From Cinclus cinclus (taxonomy: Eukaryota > Chordata > Aves > Passeriformes > Cinclidae): a stretch of 64,000 bases of DNA. Position numbers and translations under genes: made by a program. Below the pieces are notes generated by a model. The model worked only from the letters and a program-made list of their open reading frames with translations, was not told where the DNA came from and did not search any database. Below are positions 25,775-35,504 of this stretch, in pieces. The stretch covers positions 992,001 through 1,056,000 of the forward strand of contig NW_026912192.1 of the NCBI RefSeq assembly GCF_963662255.1, given 5' to 3'. Each line of letters begins with the position of its first letter. Position 1 is the stretch's first letter.

Positions 25775-26215
25775 CTGCCACCACATCCCCACTATCACCA
25801 CCACAGTGCACCAGCCAGATGTCATCACCCAGCAGGGCAGGAGGTGGAACTTGTTCGGCTGTTGACAAGTGGCCCGGAGGTGAGTGACAGTCACCAGGGC
25901 GTCCTAGGGACTCCACGCTCAGAGGACCCCAATGGCCCAAGGTACAGCACAAGGGTCAGTGCCACCCACAGTGTCATGTGGCCCCATGCTACATGTCACC
26001 AGGGGTGTCCTGGTGACATTGTCCCCCTGCTATCTGTCCTGGTGGCATCATGTCCTTTCCCCTCTGTATGTCCAAATTCCCTACCATATCTTCCTCTCGC
26101 CTTCCATGTGTCCCCTGCCCCCAGTGGGGCCAAAAACCATGAGGTCCTGGGCTGTCTGAGGGGACCCATCCTGTAGTGTCCCTGTGTCCCTCAATGTGTG
26201 CCCATGTCCCTCAGG

Positions 26216-26704
26216 ATGTCCCCATGGCTGCTTCTGGCACGGAGCATCTGCACTCACCCTGGCACAGGTAGGAAAACACTGTAACACCCCATGACATCCT
26301 TGTCCTCTGATTTTAGGTCCTTCTCCCCTCCATTTTCAGTCCTTTTCCCCTTTTTTGGGTTCAGTGCCCCCTATTTTGAGTCTTTTCTGTGCTTGTTTGG
26401 ATTCTTTCCATCCTTTACCCCAATTTTATGCACCCTCGCCTTCACTTTGGCACATTTTTGGGTGCATCCCTCCCTTCCAACCCCCTCCGCACCTTTTAGG
26501 CGCCCCTCACTCCCCTACACCCCAACTCCCTTCCCCACAGACATCTCCCCAGCTGTGTCCCCAACTGTCCCCCTATGCCACATGGACTCAGTGCTCACCA
26601 TCCTGGATACCCTTGAGTCCCCGGCCTGGGACTGTGGATTTCCTCTTCCAAGAGATTCAGAGCTGGACCGGCTGCCAGGGGATGCCGATGGCACCAGAGC
26701 TCAG
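26216..26704 (+). other. Possible two-exon secreted-protein fragment (unit A)
   Basis: An ATG at 26,216 opens a 52-nt exon reading MSPWLLLARSICTHPGT, signal-peptide-like, that ends at a donor (cag|gtagg, 26,267). After a pyrimidine-rich stretch, an acceptor (ccccacag) at 26,540 starts a second block that joins in frame and reads DISPAVSPTVPLCHMDSV and onward to about 26,704. Unit B holds the same arrangement (41,432-41,483 and 41,822-41,897), where the first exon reads MFPWLLLVLSVCTHPST. Conservation of both splice sites and the hydrophobic leader supports a real gene origin. I do not recognise the product, and the second exon diverges after about 25 residues in unit B. Confidence 0.35.
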
Positions 26705-27925
26705 GGTGGGTGGCCTGGTGAGGTTGGTGGGAGGGGGTTTGGGGTCATCTTGGGACTGACCAGGGGCTTGTCCACTCTGCAGTGAGAAGCAGCCCTGGCC
26801 AGGGAGTCTGGGATGGATGGGGGCAGGAGAGATTGGACACTGGTGGACACTTGATGGACACCTGAGTCATGGATCCCAGCTTGACACTTGTCTGGATAGC
26901 TCTTGGCCCTGCAGCCCCCCAGCCTAGGCAGCTCCGAGCCCAGATAACCACCAGCCTTGATACACACCTTGGGTGTGTATCACCTAACTGGCCCACCAGC
27001 CCATCCCAGTAGCCCCAACCCCAAAACCCCCCAAAACAAACCCAATTCCAGAACATCAATTCTGGATGCTCCCTGCAGAGTGAGGGGGAAACTGAGGCAC
27101 GGGATGAGGTGATGGGAGGAGACTTTGAGACTCACCCTGGAGACCCCAAAACGAGCACCCACCCCCCAAATTGTCACTGCAGCATCTCAGGCCCCCCAGC
27201 TGTCACACTGGGGCGACTCCAGGAGCCACTGCAACCCCAGGCCCCTCGAGGGGTGACCTGTGGTGTCCCTCTGGTGTCACTGGCGAGTCCCCAGCAGAAG
27301 CAACATCACCTCCTCAGCAGGAGGAAGACGAGAAGGAGGTGAGGATGTGACTGAAACTCCTGCCCGTTCACATGGGGAGGTCGCCACACGAACGGGGGCC
27401 AAGCACAGGTGGAGCAGCGGAGGTACCATGGGGACTGGGGGGGGACATGGGGACAGTCCCCAAGGTCCCCTCAGGGGATGCTGTGGTGGGGGCGGGGGGG
27501 AGGGGGTGCAGGGTGGAGCAGCATCTTCAGGGGGATGTGGGGAGATGGAAATGGCTGGGAGTGACCCCAGAAATGTTTTCACCACCTCCTCCTGTAACAT
27601 GTGGGCCGCCCCCTTCTTTGGGGTGCTGGTAACAAATTGGCAGATGGCGGTGACAAAAAGCGCAGGTGCCACCTCGGGGATTGCACAGAGAGAGGGTCCT
27701 GCAGCATGACCAAGACCCCCCTGACTGAGGGGCACCCCAGGGTGACAAAGGGGGGGGGGGTCAGGGGTGTCCCCAAGGTGTGAGGGGAGCAGGTTTTATG
27801 GGGAAGTGTGGTTGGGGCGCAACAGAAATGCGTCCAGTCCTGCCGGTGTCCGGAGCACGAGGGGGACATGGCACCTGTTACCCTGTCACTGTGTCCCCCT
27901 GTCTCCCATCATCCACTGTACCCCA
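26705..27925. other. Duplicated flank shared with 50,050-51,180
   Basis: This stretch is colinear with 50,050-51,180 in unit C, for example at ttggggtcatcttgggactgacc, ctctgggt/ctggatgctccctgcagagtgag and gtgaggatgtgactgaaactcctgccc. It has scattered splice-like sites but no coding chain that I can support. It marks the 3' extent of the duplicated unit. Confidence 0.6.
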
Positions 27926-28037
27926 CTGTCCCTTTTGCTGGGCAGCAAGGGGTGGTGGCACTCCTGGATGGGTGTCCAGGTGGATCTGCACTCACCTGCT
28001 ATGGACAGAGTTGTCAAACGTGATGTGGGGACACTGG

Positions 28038-28180
28038 GTTGCACTGTCATTGGCATTTCACTGTCATTGTCACCATCACTGTCAGTGCCACTGCCATTTG
28101 TCACTGTTATTGTCACTGTCACTGTCCTTAGCACTGTCACTGTCACCATCACCATCACTGTCATAGCACTCACTGACTGC
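28038..28180. repeat. Microsatellite of tgtcac-type hexamers
   Basis: Imperfect repeats of cactgtcattgtcac and relatives lie between two mucolipin-like exons. They are non-coding. Confidence 0.85.
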
Positions 28181-28449
28181 TCCCCAGGGTCCGCAGAGGT
28201 ACTGGGGAACAGCCAGGGGACAGATGGATAGATGTGGGACAGAAGGACATGAGTGAGACACCAGGAGAGACATAAGGCACACAAAAGGGACATGAGAAGA
28301 TACCAGAAGGACACTCAGGGGACACTGGGACACTTGCGGACACTCACAATATCACTGAAGGTGTAGCAGTCGGGGATTTTCTGTTTTAGTAGCGTTTGGA
28401 TGTTGATGGCCTTGAGCTGGAACTCCATGATGACACTGATCAGCCTGAG

Positions 28450-28970
28450 GGGACAAAAAACACTACAAGAGGCCTCAAAATCACTAAAAAATAAAATAGG
28501 AAAAAATCCACCTCAAAATCCCAAAGAAACCAATGCAAAAGGGAAAACTCCGCCGCAAAAAATCCCCAAAAAAGAGAACAAATCTGCCCATAAATCCCCA
28601 AAAAACCCTGTGAGTTCCCCAAGTTCAAAAAAAAACCTGGAAAAGGAAAAATTTGACCCCAAAAATCCCCCAGAAATTAAAATTCCACCCCAAAATCCTA
28701 AAAAAAAAAAAAGGAAAATTTCCACCCCAAAATCTCAAAAAATCCAATGCTAATGGAAAATTCCACCTGAAATCCCCAAAAACCTCAGGAGTTCCCAAAA
28801 TAACAAAAAAAAAAAAAACATTCTAGAAAAGGAAAAATTCTGCACCAAAATCCCCCAGAAAACATCAGGAAAGGGAAAACTTGGCCACAAAATCCCCAAA
28901 AATTACCCTGGGAAAGGGAAAATTTCATCCCATAATCCCACACAGGAATTCGGAAAAAGGGGTCGCAAAT
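28450..28970. repeat. A-rich degenerate repeat inside a mucolipin intron
   Basis: Repeated strings such as aaatccccaaaaa and ggaaaattccaccc fill the interval between the mucolipin-like exons at 28,444 and 29,028. The resulting Lys/Pro-rich open frame is a composition artefact. Confidence 0.8.
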
Positions 28971-29214
28971 CCAACACTTGGATTTTAGGGATGGGAAACT
29001 TCCCTGGGTGGGACTTGTGGGATTTACCTGTGGAATTGGAGGGTGAAATTGCTGTCAGTGCAATCCAGCACCAGCAGCTGGGGGTCTCCAGGGTACACCC
29101 CCAGGCACTCTGTGGGCTTGGGACTGGGGTCAGGGAATGCTGAGAGCCCAGAAACCCTGGGACTTCCCAAATCCTGAATCACATATACTCCAGGACCATC
29201 CCAAACCTTGCACC

Positions 29215-29335
29215 TCAAACCCAAACCCCAAACCCCAAACCAAAACCCTACTCCTAAACCTCTTGGGACCATCCCAAATGCCTTTAGAGTATCCCAAATC
29301 TCAAATCCCAACCCTAACTCTAAAACCCAAACCCC
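29215..29335. repeat. aaacccc-rich tract
   Basis: Runs like caaaccccaaaccccaaacc and caaatcccaaccctaac lie in a mucolipin intron. They resemble telomere-type repeats only loosely; the unit is irregular. Confidence 0.6.
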
Positions 29336-30439
29336 AAGTGTCCCCACCAGTGATGACGCTGGAGGCAATGTCGAAGGTGTCATTACCAGGGTCAATGTCC
29401 CCTGTGCGGAAGAAGTGCTGTGCCTGGTGCCATCTCTGGTGACACCTGCAGTGCCAGCATAGGGGTAGTGGCCCAGGGTCTTGTTGAGGACAGCCAGGTA
29501 CTGTGGGGACAGGGAAACAGTGCTGGGGATAGCACTGGGGCACCTCAGCGTCCTCAAATCACACCAGTGTCCCAAATCACCTCCATAGGCTGAGGTCCTT
29601 CATGTCCCCAGATGACCACTGTGTCCCCAACTCTTCTAACCCCTTTCGGTGTCCGTGTGCCACCTTCTTGAGGACAAAGGCATGGGGTGGGAGGTGCTGG
29701 CCTGGCACAGCCCTCGGGGTGCCCAGTCCCCCTTGTCACTCCCACACCTGTGCATGTCCCTGTGCCAGGGCTGGCATTAACGGTAGCACCGGGCCAGGCA
29801 CTGGCACAGACACCAACCAAAACGGCTTGCAACCAGCAGGGCCACCCATGGGGTGGGCACGGAGCCACCCCAGCCTGGCCCCACGCCTGGCCTGTCACTG
29901 CCATGCCCACCAGCATTGCCACACCATAGACTAATGTGTCCCCTGGCACTGCCGTGCTCGTGGTGGCATCTCCACGGGCATTCCAGCACCTGCGGCGGCA
30001 CTTCCATGGCCATGTGTGCCTTGGTATCACCACACCCCTGGTGGCACCTCTATGACCACCTCATCCTGACACCCCTGATCACCACCCCCTGTGGATGACA
30101 GGGACACTGTGAGCACCTGCACCCTGTTCTGTCCCTTCAGTTACCCCCTTGTAGACATCTCTGCTGCCAGTGGCACAGGTGCCACCTGATGCCACCGTGT
30201 GGGACTTGTCCCAGTTATCGCCGATGGATAGACACCTGGTGCCACTGGGCAGGGATGATGTCCCCAGGGCTTGTGGCAGAGCAGGACCCACACTGGGAAG
30301 GCCACATCCGAGGCCACCAAACTGTACCCAGCAGGCAGGAGGGACACCGGTGAGAACATGGTGGTGCCGCAGGGGGGGTGGCAGGTGACGTGTGGGGCAC
30401 ATGTGGGCACAGGAACTCATGCATCACGGGCTGGGGCAG

Positions 30440-30620
30440 GTACCATGCTCCAAAATCATGTCCCCTGTCCCTGTGTCCTGTTCCGTGTCCTGTGCCATGC
30501 TCAAGGTCATGTCCTGTGTCCTATACCACACCCTGCACCCTGTGTCATGTCCTATATGCCCCATGTCCCATGTTTCATGTCTTTAGTCCCATGTCCCATG
30601 AAACCCTTCACGCTGTGCCC
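30440..30620. repeat. Degenerate minisatellite (catgtcccatgtcctgtgtcc type)
   Basis: Imperfect units of about 10-20 bp made of cctgtgtcctg and catgtccca lie upstream of ZNF unit B. I see no gene in it. Confidence 0.65.
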
Positions 30621-30944
30621 CAGTCATGCCCAGGGCCCTACACCAAGCCCAATCTTGGCATCATGGCCCTGGGAACTGGGACTGGCACTGGGGCTGGAAG
30701 CCACCTGGGACAATGCCTGGCATCATGACACAGCAGCTGGAAACGTGGTGGGGACTGGGACTAGACCAATGGACACCGGGTCTGGGGCTGGGCACTGGAA
30801 CTGGACACCAAACCAGGATCTATCTTAAGCCCCCATACTGGTCTGGCAGCACTGAGGTTACTGGGGATACTGGGAGCTACTGGAGGGGTACTGTGGGTGC
30901 TGACTGCTTCCCCCCCAGAACACGACGAGAGGAACCCCCGGGGC

Positions 30945-30964
30945 GGGGGGGGGGGGGGGGGGGG
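30945..30964. repeat. Poly-G tract, 20 bases
   Basis: Twenty uninterrupted G lie between ggaacccccggggc and aggtggggggcagg upstream of ZNF copy B. It is a probable G-quadruplex former. Confidence 0.95.
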
Positions 30965-31084
30965 AGGTGGGGGGCAGGAGCCCCGAAAATGAGACACGCG
31001 AGCTCCCAGTTCAGCAAGGTCACGGTGCGACAGCCCAGTCCCTGGCTCCTCCCCTGTCCCTGTCCCCTCCTCGGTCCCCAGGGC

Positions 31085-31255
31085 ATGACACGGGGCTGTC
31101 CCTATCCCAGTCCCTGTCCCCATTCCCGGTCCTGTATTCCCGGTCCCTGTCCCCATTCCCTGTTTCCATTCTCGGTCCCTGTCCCCATTCCAGTCCCCAT
31201 TCCAGTCCCCGTTCCCACTCCCGTTCCCGCTCCCGCTCCCATTCCCGTTCCCTCT
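31085..31255. repeat. Minisatellite upstream of ZNF copy B
   Basis: Units such as cattcccggtcctgtattcc and ccgttcccactcc repeat up to the copy B promoter, as in units A and C. Confidence 0.85.
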
Positions 31256-31298
31256 CACCGCACGCCGCCGCCATCGCTCTGCCCACCGCTCCCGCCCT

Positions 31299-31370
31299 CA
31301 CGTGACCAGGGAGAACCCCGCGCTGCTTCCGCACACCAATCACAGCGCGCGATCGCTCCTAGATTTGCAT
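31299..31370 (+). promoter_or_regulatory. Promoter module of ZNF copy B: E-box, CCAAT, octamer
   Basis: CACGTG (31,299-31,304, within TCACGTGAC), CCAAT (31,336-31,340) and ATTTGCAT (31,363-31,370) are arranged as in copies A and C. The E-box core TCACGTGAC also fits USF/MiT-type sites. The module sits before the GC-rich first exon (donor after 31,766). Confidence 0.72.
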
Positions 31371-31439
31371 AACCACGCCCTCTGCTCCGACACCGCCCAC
31401 CACCGGCTGTAGCCGGGTCTAGGCGCAGTTTGCTCCCAG

Positions 31440-31766
31440 TTCCCTCCCAGTGCTCCCAGTAAGAGCGGTACTGGCAGGGAGAGCGCTCCCAGTTGCTTCT
31501 AGGTGCTGTCAGGATCGTTACCAGTGCTCCCAGTATCACTTCCCAGTGCCGCGCGGGGCGCAACCGCTTTGCAATCCCCCAGGGCGGAGCGCGGCTGCTT
31601 TTGCGCGTCGGCACCGGGCCGGGCCGGGCTGGGGGAGGAGGAGCGGAAGGAAGAAGAGTAGTGGAAGGAAGAGCAGCAGCAGAACCGAGCGGCTCACTCG
31701 CTCGCCCGCTCTAGGCCGCAGCTTCCCCGACTTCCCCAGCATCACCCCTCCCCCCGGAAGCCGCAG
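31440..31766 (+). other. ZNF copy B, presumed 5' exon (non-coding or poorly defined)
   Basis: This GC-rich block ends at a strong donor (gccgcag|gtgagc) after 31,766. It is colinear with the 5' exons of copies A (ending 23,752) and C (ending 48,548). Its frames differ between copies, so I take it as 5' untranslated. The exact transcription start is not visible. Confidence 0.55.
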
Positions 31767-32179
31767 GTGAGCTGGGAGGGGGAGCTCGCCCCAAATCCAT
31801 CGTGGGGAGGTCTCCTGGAGGTTTCTTTGTGGGGCAGGAGATGTTTGGATCTTGCAGGACCCCGAAGCTCAGCCGGAAATGCCCCGGGAGGGATCTTGGC
31901 GGGTCCCACATTGCTATCGCTCGTTCTGGCGGAGAGGGGGCGAGATCGGTTCTGGGGATATCCGGGAGAGCCGTGGGGGAATACGGGAACCCCGGAGCGG
32001 GGAGAGCGCAGAGGGGCGATCCCGGAGCCGGGGGACCCCCGGCAGCCTGGAGGGGTGTGGGAGGTTGGTGATAAGCAGCCCCAGGCTCTCTGAGGCTGAA
32101 AGGGGCACTGGCTTGTCCAGCTGAACTTGGCCCGCAGGAACATAAACCCAACGCGCTCAACCCTTCTTTTCCCCCAAAA

Positions 32180-33364
32180 ATGGATTTCCCATTCCTAAAC
32201 CTTGGCCCGATGGAGGATGAGGCCGTGAGGAAGAAGAACATGTCCCCGGAGCCCCAGGCAGGTGAGGAGGAAGTCCCTGCCCCTTTCACCCTCTGTCCTG
32301 CTCCATCTCCCAGCCCAGCACGGCCCCCGGCTGCAGGACAGCCCCGCTGCCGACGCCGTCCTGCCAGGGACGTGCTGGGGGGATCTCCTTCCCCCTCCCT
32401 CTGGAACAGAGGCAAATCCCATCTTCTCCTTGTCCTTCCCCCTCTAGACAAGGAGCTGAGGATGGAGACCAGGGAGGACAAATCCCTGCAGCAGAACCTT
32501 GTGGAAGAGGCTGTTTGGAGCAGCTCCATTGCACAGGAAACCAGCGAGGAGGAAAAGCCCGGGAGATCCCACATGAGGATGGGCTGCAAACACAGTTCTT
32601 GGGTATCCGAGGAGGAGAACCAGGGCCAAAGAACCGGACAGAGCTGCAGCCAGAGCTCAGAGCTGGGGTTCCATGAGCATCTTCATGATGCGGATAAGCC
32701 CCACAAGTGTTCAAATTGTGGGAAGAGCTTCAGCAAGAGATCCTCCCTGATCTGGCACTGGAGAATCCACATGGGGGAACGGCCCTATGAGTGTGGGGAG
32801 TGTGGAAAGAGCTTCAGTACGAGATTCAAACTGATCCGCCACCAGATGATCCACACTGGGGAGAGGCCCTATGAATGTGACATACGCAGGAAGAGGTTTC
32901 AGACCAGCTCCAATCTCGTCATGCATCAGCGGATTCACACAGAAGAGAGGCCCTTCCGCTGCCCTGACTGTGGGAAGGGCTTCAAATACAACTCCCGCCT
33001 TGTCTCCCACAGGCGCATCCACACTGGGGAGATGCCCTATGAGTGTGGGCAGTGTGGGAAGTGCTTCAGGACAAGCTCTGAACTGATTGTCCACCAAAGG
33101 ATCCACACAGGGGAACAGCCCTATGAGTGTGATAAATGCAGCAAGAGGTTTCTGACCAGCTCCAGTCTCCTCCTGCACCAGCGCATTCACATAGAGGAGA
33201 GGCCCTTCTGCTGCCCCGACTACAGGAAGGGCTTCAGGCACAACTCCAACCTCGTCACCCACCGGCGCATCCACACTGGGGAGAGGCCCTATGAGTGTTC
33301 TGAGTGTGGGAAGAGCTTTTCACAGAGCTCTCACCTGACCAAACACCAATGGAGGCACCACTAA
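32180..33364 (+). CDS. ZNF copy B: C2H2 zinc-finger protein, 8 fingers
   Basis: This is a putative nuclear DNA-binding protein of an expanded avian ZNF family. The model uses coding exons 32,180-32,261 and 32,448-33,364 (332 residues). The 186-nt intron has gt/ag ends and is itself open and in frame, so an unspliced 394-residue form is also possible. The family start is probably the ATG at 32,210 (MEDEAVRKK). The ATG at 32,180 exists because the acceptor ag seen in copies A and C has become atg; the upstream acceptor cccgcag (about 32,137) would serve instead. An acidic/basic N-terminal part ([11 protein letters not shown]) precedes eight fingers from about residue 115 to the end, joined by TGERP-type linkers. 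Fingers 3 (YECDIRR) and 7 (FCCPDYR) have lost the second zinc Cys. No KRAB or SCAN domain is visible. It is either expressed with six working fingers or in early decay. An ERV begins 554 bp downstream. Confidence 0.82.
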   Translation: MDFPFLNLGPMEDEAVRKKNMSPEPQAGEEEVPAPFTLCPAPSPSPARPPAAGQPRCRRRPARDVLGGSPSPSLWNRGKSHLLLVLPPLDKELRMETREDKSLQQNLVEEAVWSSSIAQETSEEEKPGRSHMRMGCKHSSWVSEEENQGQRTGQSCSQSSELGFHEHLHDADKPHKCSNCGKSFSKRSSLIWHWRIHMGERPYECGECGKSFSTRFKLIRHQMIHTGERPYECDIRRKRFQTSSNLVMHQRIHTEERPFRCPDCGKGFKYNSRLVSHRRIHTGEMPYECGQCGKCFRTSSELIVHQRIHTGEQPYECDKCSKRFLTSSSLLLHQRIHIEERPFCCPDYRKGFRHNSNLVTHRRIHTGERPYECSECGKSFSQSSHLTKHQWRHH

Positions 33365-33918
33365 GGGAAGCCCTGCAAATCAAGTGCAGGAAGAGCTTCA
33401 TGTGCTGCTCCAGCTCCATTCTCCATGGCAGGATCTGTGCTGGATGATGCCGAGTGACCCCTGGTGGGCAGAGCCCCGGTGATCCATGTTAGGAAGACAC
33501 CTGGCTGGGCGGCTCTTCATCCTCCTGGCTTCCCTTGAGCACCTGGACATATCCACAGATCAACATCAGAAATCCATTGTGAAGAGCACGTTTGTCGACT
33601 TCTGACCCGAGAAAAATCTCACTCTTTGCATCTTCTGGTGGCATCAAGCAACACTGAATGGCCTTGGAGGTCTTCTCCAATAGAAATCCATCATTTTAAT
33701 CCTTTCTGGCTCATGGGCATCTTCCACAGCCAAATGGGAACATATTGGGGCAAACCCCACAATTTTGGAGATGGTGGGGTGGAAACCCCTTCAAAAAGGG
33801 TTCTTCCCACCCAGCCAAGCATGTGGATGCTTTGCCAGCAGGGACACATAAATTCTTTTGTTTTGGCCTTGAAACAAAAAGGTTTCTGTTCATTCCTTTG
33901 AAAGCCCTGTAACTGGGG
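33365..33918 (+). other. 3' flank of ZNF copy B
   Basis: This sequence is almost identical to 25,089-25,660 after copy A. It contains no ORF of interest and ends at the ERV insertion point, aactgggg. Confidence 0.8.
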
Positions 33919-34612
33919 TGTCCTGGTTTGAAGGACAGGTGTTTGCCAAGGAAAGCAGAAGCTTCCCCTTGGACTGAAAGAAAATATGATTCTTCCGATT
34001 ATTATAATTTCGGAATTAAGAGAGCTCTCAGGCAAAGATATGGGGGTAGGAATAACAGTTCTTTACTAGTATATTTAACAAGACAAACAAGAACAACAAC
34101 AGCTATGAAATTACCCACAAACAGAACAGTAACTCAGTCCCAGTGTTTTTTGGCTGCAGGCACCTTTTCCCTGAGCTGCAGTTCCCGGTGCTGGGGGCGG
34201 GCGGCTCCCGCAGAGCTGCAGGAGGGCTGGGGGTGATGGCAGAGCTGTCCCAGGGGGAGAGAGAGATGGAGAGAGAGCTCTCCGCTCACGGTGTCGGTCC
34301 CGGTGCTCAGCAGAGTGCTGGATGGTGGTAGTTCACAGCGAGAAGACAGCCGGGCAGGGTCCGATGGTGGTTTCCCGACGCTGGGATGGGACACAGACGG
34401 CGATCGTCCTTCTCGTCCGAACTCCGCGGGAGAAATGGGCCGAGGCCCAGCCTTCCTCTTCCTCTTCTGGCTGTTTGAATCTCGCGGGGCTTGCTTCTTC
34501 CCTCCCGTCCCCTCCCCCTTGTCACCAGGGCCCAGTCAACAGGTATCTTAGCATGACAATGGGGAAAATTCCACAGAGGGAAAAAAAAAAAAGAAAGAAC
34601 TAACCCTCAACA
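33919..34612 (-). repeat. 3' LTR of the ERV (element sense minus)
   Basis: On the plus strand it begins tgtcctggtttgaagg and ends ccctcaaca, giving TG...CA ends on both strands. It differs from the 5' LTR at 40,003 by about four substitutions. Confidence 0.95.
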
Positions 34613-34616
34613 TTAT

Positions 34617-34636
34617 CCACCCCGAATTTTCCCCTA
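34617..34636 (-). promoter_or_regulatory. Polypurine tract
   Basis: On the minus strand the purine-rich string taggggaaaattcggggtgg lies just before the 3' LTR. This is the expected place for plus-strand priming. Confidence 0.7.
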
Positions 34637-34715
34637 CCATCATGCCAAATCAAATTAAAAACCTTCAAATTATAGACATCCATACAGTTACAGATACAGG
34701 CACAGTATTGTAGGT

Positions 34716-35495
34716 AGTTCACCCTAAAACAATGTCTCCTTGGGGTATGCATCTGGTCTTTCCATCCCTTTGCATGATCCACCAGGTACACCCTGGCCCT
34801 TGAGCAAAAACCACCCCCTGAATTGGATTGTCTTTGCTGGAGGCAGGGTTCACCCAAACAGTTTTTCCTAGCATACCTCTCATATGCACCACTGGAACCT
34901 TGTCCCCATCTGGTGTTCTCAAGGGCTCAGACTGGGCAGGGCCTGCTCGATTAGTGGAACCTCGGGTGTTCACTAACCATGTGGCCTTTGGTAGATTAAT
35001 CTCTCAGTTTTTGAAAGTCCCCCCGCCCAGTGCCTTCAAGGTGGTTTTAAGCAGCCCATTGCACCGTTCCACTTTCCCAGCCGCTGGTGCGTGATAAGGA
35101 ATGTGGTACACCCACTCGATGCCGTGTTCTCTGGCCCAGGTGCTTATGAGGCTGTTTTTGAAATGAGTCCCATTGTCTGACTCAATTCTCTCAGGGGTAC
35201 CATGTCTCCAAAGGACTTGTTTTTCCAGGCCCAGGATGGTGTTGCGGGCAGTGGCATGAGGCACAGGGTAGGTCTCCAACCATCCAGTGGTGGCTTCTAC
35301 CATGGTCAGCACGTAACACTTGCCTTGGCGTGTCTGAGGCAGTGTGATGTAGTCAATCTGCCAGGCCTCCCCATACTTATATTTGGACCACCACCCCCCA
35401 TACCAGAGGGGCTTCACTCGCTTGGCTTGCTTGATGGCAGCACACATCTCATAGTCATGGATAACCTGGGAAATACTGTCCATGGTGAGATCCAC
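34716..35495 (-). pseudogene. ERV integrase (one internal stop)
   Basis: The frame from 35,495 carries a retroviral integrase core. The DDE triad is D48, D107 and E143 (35 residues between the last two), in WQIDY, ESDNGTHF and GKVERCNG. A TGA at 35,004-35,006 ends the open frame. Past it the same frame continues with typical integrase C-terminal sequence (for example PKATWLVNTRG) to about 34,716. A second TGA at 35,505-35,507 separates integrase from the RNase H frame upstream. Integrase joins viral DNA to the genome. Nothing env-like follows. Confidence 0.9.
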
Positions 35496-35504
35496 CCCTC
35501 TATC

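Larger units (their letters stand above)
27930..30240 (-). pseudogene. MCOLN-like: Mucolipin-type (TRPML) cation channel pseudogene, N-terminal half
   Basis: Minus-strand blocks in the right order match the lumenal-loop part of mucolipins, TRP channels of endolysosomal membranes. A block near 30,124-30,170 reads SRDVYKGVTEGTEQ. An exon at 29,500-29,348 starts YLAVLNKTLGHYPYAG and later reads DIDPGNDTFDI. An exon at 29,123-29,028 ends NFTLQFHR. An exon at 28,444-28,348 reads FQLKAINIQTLLKQKIPDCY, and a block near 28,047-27,930 contains ITFDNSVHS and IQECHHP. Splice sites (cccacag, ccccag and cctcag acceptors; gtaaat and gtgagt donors) are retained, so it is a duplicated rather than a processed copy. 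Breaks: the two halves of the 29,500 exon are in different frames, a TGA sits where family members have Arg after HSR, and a further shift precedes IQEC. No pore or later transmembrane exons were found. MCOLN1 versus MCOLN3 is undecided. Confidence 0.8.

Noticed and set aside
27260..27735. A 149/152-codon pair of overlapping frames
   Set aside because: They lie in the duplicated flank, are open on both strands owing to GC-rich composition, and are not preserved in the matching part of unit C.
28400..28753. Lys/Pro-rich 117-codon frame
   Set aside because: It is the translation of an A-rich degenerate repeat in an intron of the mucolipin-type pseudogene.
29215..29335. Interstitial telomeric repeat
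   Set aside because: The tract is aaacccc-like but irregular, with no run of the vertebrate ttaggg/ccctaa unit.
32711..33274. A 187-codon minus-strand frame across the fingers of ZNF copy B
   Set aside because: It is the antisense of tandem C2H2 fingers, whose repeated codons keep the opposite strand open.
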